Shown: piece after piece, positions 52,688-61,912 of the stretch
Position numbering within the stretch: position 1 is the stretch's first letter
How the letters are laid out: each line of letters starts with the position of its first letter
Source: an uncultured Bacteroidia bacterium
GTDB lineage: Bacteria; Bacteroidota; Bacteroidia; Bacteroidales; Prolixibacteraceae
Length of the DNA: 64,000 nt
Reading direction: 5' to 3'
Assembly: GCA_903923905.1 (NCBI GenBank)
Contig: CAIXZH010000027.1
Coordinates: 1 to 64,000 of the forward strand
Made by a program: the position numbers and the translations under genes
Notes under the pieces: model-generated
What the model was told of the DNA's origin: nothing
The model's input: only the letters and a program-made list of their open reading frames with translations
Database searches by the model: none

Positions 52688-53653
52688 TTATTTGTTCACA
52701 ACGTTTTGTGGTGTCCCCTTCAGGAAAGCATTCAGATTTTCAACGGCAGTATTCATCAGCCGCGACCTTGACTCCTTCGGGGCCCAGGCAATATGAGGGG
52801 TGAACAGGCAGTTTTTGGCCTTGAATAACTCATTGTTCATTTCGATAGGTTCGGTGGAAACGACATCCAGCGCAGCACCTGCCAGTTTCCCGCTGTTCAA
52901 TGCCTCTGTAAGATCTTTTTCAACGACCAGAGGTCCGCGCGAGGTATTGATGATCATTGCCCCGGTTTTCATTTTGGAGATATTAACCTTATTGATGATC
53001 CCCTTAGTGCTTTCAAAAAGCGGACAATGTAAACTGATGATGTCACTGTTTGCAAAAAGATCATTAAGATCGGCATATTGGCATTGATCTCCGTCGATTC
53101 CACTGATTTTGTTGACGTCATGGTAGAGCACCTTCATACCGAAAGCCATCGCAACATGTGCTGTTGCCTGACCAATGCGGCCGAAACCCATGATTCCCAG
53201 GGTCTTTCCTGCCAGTTCGATCAGCGGTGTATTCCAGAAACAAAAATCGGGACAGTTACTCCAATCCCCGTTTTTAACTGCCTGGCTGTGGTCTCCCACA
53301 TGATGGCATAATTCGAGAATCAGTGCGAAGGTAAACTGTGCAACGGCCGTGGTTCCGTAAGTTGGGATGTTGGTAACCGTGATTCCCAGGCTTTTGGCTG
53401 CATCGGTATCTACTACGTTATAACCCGTCGCAAGCACACCGATATACTTCACGGATGGTGCCTGTTTAAGGATCTCTCTCGATAAAGGTGTTTTATTCGT
53501 AAAGATTATTTCAGCCGAACCAATGGCCCTGATGATCTGAGCTGCCTTTTTCTCCGTCCGGTCATAAACGGTTAATTCTCCAATTTTTTCAAGACCTTCC
53601 CAGCTCAGATCGCCCGGGTTTAGGGTATATCCATCCAGTACTACTATTTTCAT
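52688..53653 (-). CDS. D-2-hydroxyacid dehydrogenase (glycerate dehydrogenase-like)
   Basis: A 321-residue cytosolic NAD(P)-dependent enzyme. The Rossmann motif is LGIMGFGRIGQATAHVAMAF; the catalytic Arg, Glu and His are found in MIINTSRGPLVVEK, DVVSTEPIEMNN and LFTPHIAWAPKESR. The start at the ATG at 53653 is preferred to a TTG two codons upstream. Closest in pattern to glycerate/hydroxypyruvate reductases. In this setting it would reduce the short aldehyde or keto acid products of the neighbouring aldolases, or oxidise the matching hydroxy acid. Confidence 0.9.
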   Translation of the reverse strand: MKIVVLDGYTLNPGDLSWEGLEKIGELTVYDRTEKKAAQIIRAIGSAEIIFTNKTPLSREILKQAPSVKYIGVLATGYNVVDTDAAKSLGITVTNIPTYGTTAVAQFTFALILELCHHVGDHSQAVKNGDWSNCPDFCFWNTPLIELAGKTLGIMGFGRIGQATAHVAMAFGMKVLYHDVNKISGIDGDQCQYADLNDLFANSDIISLHCPLFESTKGIINKVNISKMKTGAMIINTSRGPLVVEKDLTEALNSGKLAGAALDVVSTEPIEMNNELFKAKNCLFTPHIAWAPKESRSRLMNTAVENLNAFLKGTPQNVVNK

Positions 53654-53670
53654 ATTCAATATTTATTCTT

Positions 53671-55011
53671 TTAAATTGTCATTTCCCACCCTTTTTCGTA
53701 TTCGCGCGACCATAATTTCATCGCGTCGTGATCGTTGAGGATATGTCCGTTTTTGGAATCAATATTTAATGTCCGTCCCACGCGCTGGGAGATATTCCCC
53801 AATTGCACGAGTAAGGTGCTTTTATGTCCGCTGCTGATACCGGAATTCAACGCAGCCCCTTTGGTGATTCCATCCAGAAAATTCTGAAGATGCAGTGAGT
53901 CCAGTTTTTCTCCGGGATTCATAAGGTTCGAAGAATCAACCTTTACGTCACTTTTGACACTCTTAATGACTTTATCGTCCAATCCGAAGATGGTATAGTC
54001 ATTTCCACCCTGGGTAACCAATGTCCCTTTTTCTCCATAAAATGTCACTCCTACGCTTGCTCCTTCATTGTTGTGCGGATTACAGCTGCGCCCTTCCCAC
54101 GTCAATGCCGTATTGTTGTCAAATTCCATGCTGATCACCTGGGTATCTGGTGTTTGCCAGTCATCCTGGTATCGGTACCGGCCACCAGCGGAGTTGACCT
54201 TTTGGGGATAATCGGTTCCGAGCCCCCAGCGCATCAGATCAACCATATGGGTGCCATTGTTGAGCGCCTCACCGGTTCCCCAATGCCAGAACCAGTGCCA
54301 GTTGTAATGGACGTAATTGTCTTTGTAAGGCATTCTGGTTGCCGGTCCCTGCCATAAATCCCAGTCAAGCCATGCAGGCACCGGGGCTTCTTTCCCAATA
54401 CCAATCGATGCGCGGTTATTGGCATACCACCCTTTTGCAAAATAGACCCGACCGATAATTCCATCCTTAAGTTCCTGAATTCCCTGTATTACATTGGGCC
54501 ACGATCTGCGCTGGTTTCCCATCTGCATCACTTTGTTGTATTTCGCCGCTCCCTGCACGAGCATCTCGCCCTCCGCTGGTGCATAGCTGCATGGTTTTTC
54601 CAGATAGACATGTTTTCCCGCCTTCATGGCCAGCATGGCGGCCGGTGCATGCCAGTTATCCGGAGTGGCGATCACGACAGCATCGACTTCAGAACTTTCC
54701 AGCGATTTCCGGAAATCCCTAAATCCGGTGGGTTTATGACCTGTTATCTTTTCAACGCTGCTGCAACATTTGTCAATGGCTCTGGTATCAACATCGCATA
54801 CATGAATAATTTCACAAGTTTCCATTTTTGAAAAATTTTGGGCAAGAGAATTTCCACGGGAATTCACCCCTATTGAGGACAACCTGATCCGTTCGTTGGC
54901 TCCGGCTATCCTGTTGTAACTCCGGGCGCTAAACCCCGGAAGAATCCCCCCTGCGGCAATTACCGCTGATCCTGTCGCCGTCATTTTGAGATATTCACGT
55001 CTTGTTGTCAT
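53671..55011 (-). CDS. Tat-exported Gfo/Idh/MocA family oxidoreductase
   Basis: A 446-residue protein with a twin-arginine signal (TTRREYLKMTATGSAVIA). Key blocks: IRLSSIGVNSRGNSLAQNFS, TPDNWHAPAAMLAMKAGKHV followed by YLEKPCSYAPAEG with the catalytic Glu-Lys-Pro, then WLDWDLWQGPATRMPY and WHWGTGEALNNGTHMVDLMR. It belongs to the same large secreted subgroup as the protein at 18289-19617. It starts 20 bases after the lipoprotein at 55031 and continues into the hydroxyacid dehydrogenase after 17 bases, so it is part of the operon. Substrate unknown. Confidence 0.86.
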   Translation of the reverse strand: MTTRREYLKMTATGSAVIAAGGILPGFSARSYNRIAGANERIRLSSIGVNSRGNSLAQNFSKMETCEIIHVCDVDTRAIDKCCSSVEKITGHKPTGFRDFRKSLESSEVDAVVIATPDNWHAPAAMLAMKAGKHVYLEKPCSYAPAEGEMLVQGAAKYNKVMQMGNQRRSWPNVIQGIQELKDGIIGRVYFAKGWYANNRASIGIGKEAPVPAWLDWDLWQGPATRMPYKDNYVHYNWHWFWHWGTGEALNNGTHMVDLMRWGLGTDYPQKVNSAGGRYRYQDDWQTPDTQVISMEFDNNTALTWEGRSCNPHNNEGASVGVTFYGEKGTLVTQGGNDYTIFGLDDKVIKSVKSDVKVDSSNLMNPGEKLDSLHLQNFLDGITKGAALNSGISSGHKSTLLVQLGNISQRVGRTLNIDSKNGHILNDHDAMKLWSREYEKGWEMTI

Positions 55012-55030
55012 GGTTTATCAGATTATGTGG

Positions 55031-56398
55031 TTAATTTTTCCCCTTTGCCATTTCCAAAGCTGTGGTTGTGATATAGTATTTTGCCAGGGTATTCGGGACC
55101 TCCCACTTGGGCATATCTTTATTTCTCAGGTAGCCGATGAATACTTTAAAGGTCGGATCGTATCTATTTTCCAGTTCCGAAGGTATAACAATTTGAAACA
55201 TTTTTGATTCTTCAGTGAATGAAATTCCAGGGTATTCTGATTGGAGCCGGGAAATCGTTATTTTTAATTGAGACCTGAATTGCTCATCGGATATTTTACT
55301 ATTTTTTTGGATACAAAGTTTTGGCCTTTTTTGTCCGTATACCTGTTGAATCAGTAATATGCTTCTGCTCCCTTCTGCATAACCATTCCTAAGATCGTTA
55401 CCATCCGGAGGTGTTGCAGGACGCCATTTAACCTTTACCTGGGTATAAACACCATTCAAAAGGTATGTTATACTTCCGTTTGCATATACCTCGAGGGTGG
55501 AATCCTTCGTGTATTGGGCAAGGGATGACGGGATAGACGGTAAGGAGGTTGCCACTGAAAATTCCGCACCTGTAAGACCAACTGACGAGCGATTTGCGGT
55601 TAGAACTTTAATGTCTTTTTGGTAATTAAGTACTTTATCCGGAAACATTTTCCAAAAAGTAAGGTCGATCAGGTGGGTGGTTACATCCACAAGCCCTTCT
55701 CCTTGTTGCAATACGTCAAAGTACCATGCCGGGCGTGTCCCTTTTCCTCCACGGTAGAAATGATGAACGCTTGACTCCAAAACTGAGGGATGGTCCGCGG
55801 TTCCTCGTAAAAGTCTGCCGAATAGCAGCGTATCCTGCATCAATGACCTCTGGACTCTGTTAATCAGGCTGTACCGTTCAGTCATCATATCAAACATCAT
55901 TAGCCCCTTTTTTTCGGCCAGTTGATAAACCTTTTCCAGTCGTTGAAAACCAGCCTGGTTGATTACCATTGGTTTGTCAGAGAAAACGTTCATCCCGGCA
56001 TTGACAGATTTTTCGATGTAGTCAATTTTAATCCGGTTATTTCCGGCAAGAACCACGACATTTCCCTTTTTATCCGATGCCATTTTCTCAAGATAGTCTT
56101 TCCCAAAATAAGAGAGCTCATGCCATCTGGTCGGGTTTATTTTCCTCGTATTAAAGGCGTTGATCTGCTGAAAATAGGGAGTCACATCCTCCTGAACAGG
56201 GGCATAAACATATACATTAGAGTCTATCCGGTCAATCTGATCGCTTTGAGCGGCTGCAGCATGACTATGGGTAGGATCAAGCTGGATAATCCGGATATCT
56301 CCTTCTTTTCCCTGAACCCCATCAGCGGATTTCGGAGGATGACTGCATGAACAGCAGACAAATAAAATCAGTAAAAGGTCTGGGATTTTGATTGGCAT
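55031..56398 (-). CDS. Gfo/Idh/MocA-like lipoprotein with oxidoreductase C-terminal domain
   Basis: A 455-residue lipoprotein: the short signal ends FVCCSC and Cys18 is the likely anchor. The N-terminal half is a Rossmann-type domain in which the classic GxGxxG start is replaced by IRIIQLDPTHSHAAAAQSDQ; the catalytic loop is NVFSDKPMVINQAGFQRL. The C-terminal half fits the putative oxidoreductase C-terminal domain found in Bacteroidota (GLVDVTTHLIDLTFWKMFPD, PPDGNDLRNGYAEGSR). Loss of the glycine motif makes ordinary NAD binding doubtful. It lies between the acetyltransferase-like membrane protein and another Gfo/Idh gene. Confidence 0.8.
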   Translation of the reverse strand: MPIKIPDLLLILFVCCSCSHPPKSADGVQGKEGDIRIIQLDPTHSHAAAAQSDQIDRIDSNVYVYAPVQEDVTPYFQQINAFNTRKINPTRWHELSYFGKDYLEKMASDKKGNVVVLAGNNRIKIDYIEKSVNAGMNVFSDKPMVINQAGFQRLEKVYQLAEKKGLMMFDMMTERYSLINRVQRSLMQDTLLFGRLLRGTADHPSVLESSVHHFYRGGKGTRPAWYFDVLQQGEGLVDVTTHLIDLTFWKMFPDKVLNYQKDIKVLTANRSSVGLTGAEFSVATSLPSIPSSLAQYTKDSTLEVYANGSITYLLNGVYTQVKVKWRPATPPDGNDLRNGYAEGSRSILLIQQVYGQKRPKLCIQKNSKISDEQFRSQLKITISRLQSEYPGISFTEESKMFQIVIPSELENRYDPTFKVFIGYLRNKDMPKWEVPNTLAKYYITTTALEMAKGKN

Positions 56399-56416
56399 CT
56401 CTTTGTCTTGAAGCGA

Positions 56417-57505
56417 TTAAACCTTAAAGAATAATTTCTTTCTGTAAAGTATCCAGGCAATAACAAAGCACGAGGCTGCAGAAAAGATTGACCATACAAG
56501 CGATGCATTAATAGCAGCGACTCCGTGATTTATTAAACCGTCGTATACCAGGTCCTGGATATGCGTGTATTGGTAGATGGTCTGGAAGATATCCGCCACC
56601 ACATAAATGGCGATGGCATTGCTTCCAAAGATAATACCAATCCTGGAGATCATGTTATTTTTATAGCCTAAGAGATCAATTATCCAAAGAGAAGATGCCA
56701 ACGCTATCGATGCCCAGCCAGAAGTAAACAGGACATAAGAACTTGACCATATCTTTTTGTTGATCGGGAATTGCCAACCCCAGATTGATCCGACAAGTAC
56801 ACCTGCCACCCCGGCAATAAAAAGCCATATTATTGTGTTTTCTGTGATTTTCCTGGTAAGGATCAGGCGACCGGCCAACATTCCGGTTATCCCTGTTGCT
56901 ATGGCAGGGAAAGTACTGTAAAAACCCTCTGCGCTCCATCCATGTTTGCCAATCATTTCGTAAGGAAAAATCAACCGGTCCACCCATGCTGCAAAATTTA
57001 CAGCAGGTTCAATAGTTCCGGCACTAAATGCACTGGTTGAAATAAAACTCATCGTAATCCAGTAAATAACCAGTATCCCACCGATAATATAAAGCTGTGT
57101 TTTCCAGTTGGTATAGATAAAGAGGAATGCACAAACTACAAAAACAGCAGCAATTCGTTGCAAGACTCCAAATAAATTTATCCGGTCGAAATCAAGATCC
57201 GGTAAATAGTGCAAAAAGAGTCCGATCAGGTAAATCTTTAAACCCCGGATCAGTATCTTTTTCACCATCTCTTTGCGTGGTTTAGAGGCCGCCATCTGTT
57301 TGGAAAAGGAGAGGGCAATCGAAACCCCAACAATAAAAATAAAAAATGGGAAAATAAAATCAGTAGGTGTTGTGCCGTTCCATTCGGAATGGACAAGCGG
57401 AGCATACATGTAGCCCCATGACCCGGGATAATTCACCATGATCATCAGGGCCATCGTAAGTCCGCGAAAAATATCTACAGCAAGTATTCGGTTTGGATTG
57501 TCCAT
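56417..57505 (-). CDS. Heparan-alpha-glucosaminide N-acetyltransferase-like membrane protein
   Basis: A 362-residue inner-membrane protein with about ten helices. The family start is clear: ILAVDIFRGLTMALMIMVNY, then HSEWNGTTPTDFIFPFFIFI with the conserved His and Asp, and GVSIALSFSKQM. This is the NagX/DUF5009 group related to human HGSNAT, which moves acetyl groups across a membrane onto terminal glucosamine. Next to two predicted deacetylases, it may re-acetylate a sugar or recycle acetyl groups. Its ATG shares one base with the stop of the 1449-residue fusion gene (TAATG). Confidence 0.85.
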   Translation of the reverse strand: MDNPNRILAVDIFRGLTMALMIMVNYPGSWGYMYAPLVHSEWNGTTPTDFIFPFFIFIVGVSIALSFSKQMAASKPRKEMVKKILIRGLKIYLIGLFLHYLPDLDFDRINLFGVLQRIAAVFVVCAFLFIYTNWKTQLYIIGGILVIYWITMSFISTSAFSAGTIEPAVNFAAWVDRLIFPYEMIGKHGWSAEGFYSTFPAIATGITGMLAGRLILTRKITENTIIWLFIAGVAGVLVGSIWGWQFPINKKIWSSSYVLFTSGWASIALASSLWIIDLLGYKNNMISRIGIIFGSNAIAIYVVADIFQTIYQYTHIQDLVYDGLINHGVAAINASLVWSIFSAASCFVIAWILYRKKLFFKV

Positions 57506-60500
57506 TAATTTTTATTTTCGAATCGGTTCATAATCTCTTTCCAGTTTGTGAGGATAATTCCCTCATCTTTAAAAAATTGAATGACAACCGGATCTGCAAA
57601 CAATTCAGCCTCCCAGGCTCGTTGCTGCCATGTTCCGGTGATTGTCTTCATATTTTCTGAGGCCATTGACGGGTGGAAAATAATTTCAGTTAGCCCTGCC
57701 TGTAATGATTTCACCATTTTGAAAAAATTATCCCGTTTTGCCACATAGGTCGGACCTTCCGGGACACTTGTGAAATTATCCAGTTTTGGCAGCTTGTATT
57801 CACCAATCTGACTGATCACCCCGTCGGGAAGCGGATAGCCGGATGCTTTTTTAAAATTTTCGGCGATCTCCGGACTTGAAACATTGATGATATTGGCAGG
57901 AATATGGTACTCTTCAGCAACCTTCAGGAAGACTTTAACATATCCGGCAGATTCGTACAAGGTTCCCATATGGGTATCGATATGGCCTGGCCGGTATCCC
58001 AGGGCTATAGACTTGTCAATTTGTGCACGGATCTCTGTTTCAACCTCTTTATCCGAGGCATGCATGATCACGTCAGGAACTTCGTGCCATAGTTTTCCTT
58101 CCGGATCAATTAAACCGGGGACTTTAACGGGGTCAGATACCGGTCCCCAACGGTAATGATCCCATTCACTGGTAAGGGTAAGATGGAGTCCGATATCTTC
58201 GTCAGGATGATTTTTCGCCCACGTTATCATCGCTTCTGCATTGGGACAGGGCATCATAACTGCCGCGGAATGGAGAAAGCCGCCTCCAAGGTAATGTATA
58301 GCTGCAGCGTTGGCCTCAGGGCACATCCCGATATCATCGCAATGAAGGAGTAAAACCTTCTTCCCTTTTGGAAATCGGAGTTTTTCTGCAGAAGTCTCCT
58401 TTTTCTCGCCGGCAGTGACCAATTTAGCGCAAGCCATCATTTCATCCCTGAAAGCATTCATCTTTGATTCGCTGCAAACCTGATCAAATACCTCGCGGGA
58501 CTGTCCGAGTTTCATGGCCTGGTATCCGGGATCAACCAGATCAGGCAGACTGATATTAATCAAATGCTCAATGCTTTTAAGGACTTCTGCATCCGAATTC
58601 AACTCCGGGCTCAGGTATTTTTTCAGGGCTGCGAGGATCCGGTAATCTTCAATCCCTTCGCGAACCGCTTCCCATCTGCGGCTGGTAATGGATTTCATTA
58701 CTCCGGGATAAACCAGGTTATATTCCAGTTTGATTCTTGACCACGGGTTCTCACCCGACAAATTATAGCACCAGAAGCCTATTCCCGACACTCCGTTTCT
58801 TAAAGCAAGAAGGGCGGCTGTCCGGAATTCATAGATCAGGTTGATATTTTTGATATTCGGACCAACAGGGCGGGAAGAGGCATAGGAACAATTATAAGAC
58901 CAGAGGAATTTCCCTTTGGTCCTCATCACGTTCATCTCGGGCGTTTTATCAGCTACCCAGTCGATCGTAGGACTCCAGATGTCGAGGCATTTGGCCATGG
59001 CCTGGAACATGGGGAGTTCGCCTCCGCCATCGGTATAAATCATGACATCAGGATTTATCTCCTTTGAAATCAGCCCAAGCTGAACCAGGTGGTTGACAGC
59101 CTTCCAGCCGCTTCCCCCCGGTTCGTCAATCGGATAAAGGGCAAACTGGTTCGTGTTCACTCCAAATCCCGTGAGGTGAGAGACCAGCTCCTTCAGATAC
59201 CGGCCAAATTGTTTTTTATAATCTTCACCTGCAAATTCCTCTTTAATCCCCGGCATGCCGGACACCAGAAAGAAGGCATCTTTCCCTTTGAGACCGTTCA
59301 GAACCTTGTCGGTTTCGGTAAAGTCAAAACCGGTCAGTTCATTTTTCGGATTATAGGTAAATGCCGGATTCGGGAGCTGAAACACATTGTTCCCATGGTC
59401 CAGCAGGGTCGGTATATCGGGGCCGGTTGACGGAGACCAGGTGCATAAATGAAAATCAGTGGTAGGGGCCATTTTGAACGGAAGAACATCAAATGCGATT
59501 TTCACTTTGGTCTCAGGTGCAGCAACAGCATGAGGACTTGTTGGACAGTCAAGAACCCCGGCACCATTCAAAGCCTGAATGGTAACATCCACAGTCTGTT
59601 TGCCTGATTTTATTGCCTCTCCAATTCTTACATCCAGCCACACTTCCCGGCTTGAAAGGGAAGGAATCGCGATGACCCCTGATTCATCCATTTCGGGCAG
59701 GGCATCCCAGGACTCTTCTCCCTGTGAGGAGACGGTAGTGATGGCATGCAACGGTGTGATCTTGAAGCCATTATTCTGGTTGTAAATAACTATTCTGGCA
59801 TTGAGGAGATGGTCGGTGACGTTAAAAAGCACTACCGGAACCGGGTGATGTTCTCCGGGAACCACCGTGTGATTTAATAAAACAGGATTCCCGACTGATA
59901 CCGGTAATTGTTTGTCTACATTACGATTTTCCCATTTGTTTCCTTCGAAGGCGATCAGGCTTGTCCCTGCGCCGAGGGTGGCTGCTTTGGTTACGATCTC
60001 ACTGACTGAGATTGCCCGTTTTGCCTGTTCGTTCAATCCGGCAGTTTGTTTGATCGTAGTTTGGACAGCAGAAGCCTCACTTACCGGAACTCTATGCTGT
60101 TGTCCCGAAAGCAGGTTCGCTGTTAATTGAATATCTGCAGCCTCTTTACGAAGTGCATGGGCCGAAAGCGGTAAAACAGGTTCAACCTGATCAGCAGCAT
60201 TGTTTAAGGTATTGATGGACCGTGTTGTCAATGCACGGTCGTTTTCAAACGGCTGCAAGTTAACTTCACGCGATGAGGCGAGTAATTCCTTGCCATCGCC
60301 GTTCGATAGGGACCAACTGAACCGGTAACTTCCCGGCAGGGTATAATCGACCGGCAGCAATAACAGACCTTCATTCCTATAAATATTCGCAACTGCATAA
60401 TTTTTGGCGCCGTCAGGAGTAATGCATATCACCTTTGCTTTTAAAGGATTTGTACCCGGCTTTGGATTGTAAATATTAAACCGGATCTTTTCACCGGTAA

Positions 60501-61854
60501 ACAGTTTATTCCATGACAGATTTTGGGGAACCATCCTGAGTTCATCCGACTTGGTCAGGCCAAACCACGAGCCGGTATTATGGATATTGCACCGGTAATT
60601 TGACCACTGCATTTTGGGGTTTTTGGTCACCGGAGTTTCGAAGCAATAGGTGAGGCCCGCCTCACCACCAGTCAGTATCAGGTCAAGTTTATCACTATTT
60701 CCGGTGACATGTCCAAACGAGGGGGTGACATTGATTGTTCGTGATGGAAGCTGACGGTTGAAAACTACTTCGCCCAGATTGTTCAGAACCAGTAAATTTC
60801 CTTGCTGGGTCGACAGAATATATTCCGGTTTCCCGTCGTTGTTGATATCGCCGATAGCCCCGGGGGCTAAACTGCGTCCCTGCATATCGATTTTCCAGAC
60901 GACATTCCCTGCTTCATCAAAACGGTAAATTAAACCGGTTTGTGTAACCAGAAAAATGTCTGCTTGTCCGTCCTGGTCAATATCTCCCACCGAGATCGAT
61001 GATGATACCGGCACATTGGTTGGATATTGCCATACCGCTTTTCCCTGCGCATCCAGACAATATATTTCACCATTACCCGAAGCTGTTATAACGTAAGTTT
61101 TTCCGTCTGAAGCGCCGTACATTACCGGTGCTGAGGTTGACCAGGACTCGGAGGCAACGCCGATCTTAATCCGCCAGAGCTCTGAAAGATCATTCCTCAG
61201 GGCAGTGATTGAGCCATCGGTTGTAGCAATTACAATTTCTGAATTCCCGTCGCCATTCAGGTCGCCTACTGTTGGACTGACCGGTTGTCCAGCGATGGTG
61301 GCTTTTTTAATCAGTTTGCCGGTTAAAGCTTCAAAAAGCCAAATGGTACCTGTGATATCAGTTTGTATGACTTCATATAATCCGTCCCCATAAAGATCTG
61401 CAACAACGCTGGCAGACCATTCTGATCCGCCATTCAAGTCTACCTGCCATGCGACATTCCCATTGCCATCCAGGCAGGTCAACTGGCCATGGTTATCGGC
61501 CGCATAGATTAAAGCAGGTTTACCGGCACGTTTTAATACAGTCGGGTAAGTCATGAAACGACCTTTTGATCTCCAGCGCCACAAGTCGTGGCCATCTTTG
61601 CCAACAGCAATCACTTCTTCCTGGGAAGTTATTATGGCCTCATCCCGGCCATCGTTATTGATGTCGGCAACCGTTGCCGAGCTTTCAATAAAACACTTTT
61701 GATTGGCGGTCCACTTTAATTCCAGGTTTAATTTCTGGGCAGAGAGCAGTTTGGATAATAAACAAAGGGCAAAAGCCAAAGTAATAAATCGCAGGTGTTT
61801 AAACTTCCGGTAAAATGATTGACCGGTCATAAATTGATCAGCAATTTTAAGCAT
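57505..61854 (-). CDS. Three-part fusion: beta-propeller, DUF4091, ChbG/YdjC-type deacetylase
   Basis: A 1449-residue secreted protein (signal FITLAFALCLLSKLLSAQ). Residues about 40-430 form an FG-GAP/PQQ-like propeller with calcium-loop repeats such as DINNDGRDEAIIT, DLNGDGNSEIVIA and DIDQDGQADIFLV. A beta-sandwich linker reaches about 800. The DUF4091 TIM-like domain, about 805-1120, has YPIDEPGGSGW and SRRWEAVREGIEDYRILAAL and is related to GH123 hexosaminidases. From about 1158 a ChbG-type deacetylase begins: VLLLHCDDIGMCPEANAA, IGLHLTLTSEW and GHIDTHMGTLYE supply the Asp and His metal ligands. The last domain is very close to the whole of the next upstream protein. A combined hydrolase-deacetylase for N-acetylated glycans is inferred. 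Confidence 0.85.
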   Translation of the reverse strand: MLKIADQFMTGQSFYRKFKHLRFITLAFALCLLSKLLSAQKLNLELKWTANQKCFIESSATVADINNDGRDEAIITSQEEVIAVGKDGHDLWRWRSKGRFMTYPTVLKRAGKPALIYAADNHGQLTCLDGNGNVAWQVDLNGGSEWSASVVADLYGDGLYEVIQTDITGTIWLFEALTGKLIKKATIAGQPVSPTVGDLNGDGNSEIVIATTDGSITALRNDLSELWRIKIGVASESWSTSAPVMYGASDGKTYVITASGNGEIYCLDAQGKAVWQYPTNVPVSSSISVGDIDQDGQADIFLVTQTGLIYRFDEAGNVVWKIDMQGRSLAPGAIGDINNDGKPEYILSTQQGNLLVLNNLGEVVFNRQLPSRTINVTPSFGHVTGNSDKLDLILTGGEAGLTYCFETPVTKNPKMQWSNYRCNIHNTGSWFGLTKSDELRMVPQNLSWNKLFTGEKIRFNIYNPKPGTNPLKAKVICITPDGAKNYAVANIYRNEGLLLLPVDYTLPGSYRFSWSLSNGDGKELLASSREVNLQPFENDRALTTRSINTLNNAADQVEPVLPLSAHALRKEAADIQLTANLLSGQQHRVPVSEASAVQTTIKQTAGLNEQAKRAISVSEIVTKAATLGAGTSLIAFEGNKWENRNVDKQLPVSVGNPVLLNHTVVPGEHHPVPVVLFNVTDHLLNARIVIYNQNNGFKITPLHAITTVSSQGEESWDALPEMDESGVIAIPSLSSREVWLDVRIGEAIKSGKQTVDVTIQALNGAGVLDCPTSPHAVAAPETKVKIAFDVLPFKMAPTTDFHLCTWSPSTGPDIPTLLDHGNNVFQLPNPAFTYNPKNELTGFDFTETDKVLNGLKGKDAFFLVSGMPGIKEEFAGEDYKKQFGRYLKELVSHLTGFGVNTNQFALYPIDEPGGSGWKAVNHLVQLGLISKEINPDVMIYTDGGGELPMFQAMAKCLDIWSPTIDWVADKTPEMNVMRTKGKFLWSYNCSYASSRPVGPNIKNINLIYEFRTAALLALRNGVSGIGFWCYNLSGENPWSRIKLEYNLVYPGVMKSITSRRWEAVREGIEDYRILAALKKYLSPELNSDAEVLKSIEHLINISLPDLVDPGYQAMKLGQSREVFDQVCSESKMNAFRDEMMACAKLVTAGEKKETSAEKLRFPKGKKVLLLHCDDIGMCPEANAAAIHYLGGGFLHSAAVMMPCPNAEAMITWAKNHPDEDIGLHLTLTSEWDHYRWGPVSDPVKVPGLIDPEGKLWHEVPDVIMHASDKEVETEIRAQIDKSIALGYRPGHIDTHMGTLYESAGYVKVFLKVAEEYHIPANIINVSSPEIAENFKKASGYPLPDGVISQIGEYKLPKLDNFTSVPEGPTYVAKRDNFFKMVKSLQAGLTEIIFHPSMASENMKTITGTWQQRAWEAELFADPVVIQFFKDEGIILTNWKEIMNRFENKN

Positions 61855-61912
61855 GATTCGTCCAATTTTTAAATGAAATTTTTCATTCCAGCCAGTAATT
61901 TACTGATTCTGG

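Noticed and set aside
55922-56350. A 142-codon plus-strand frame
   Set aside because: Antisense to the Gfo-like lipoprotein and without family features.
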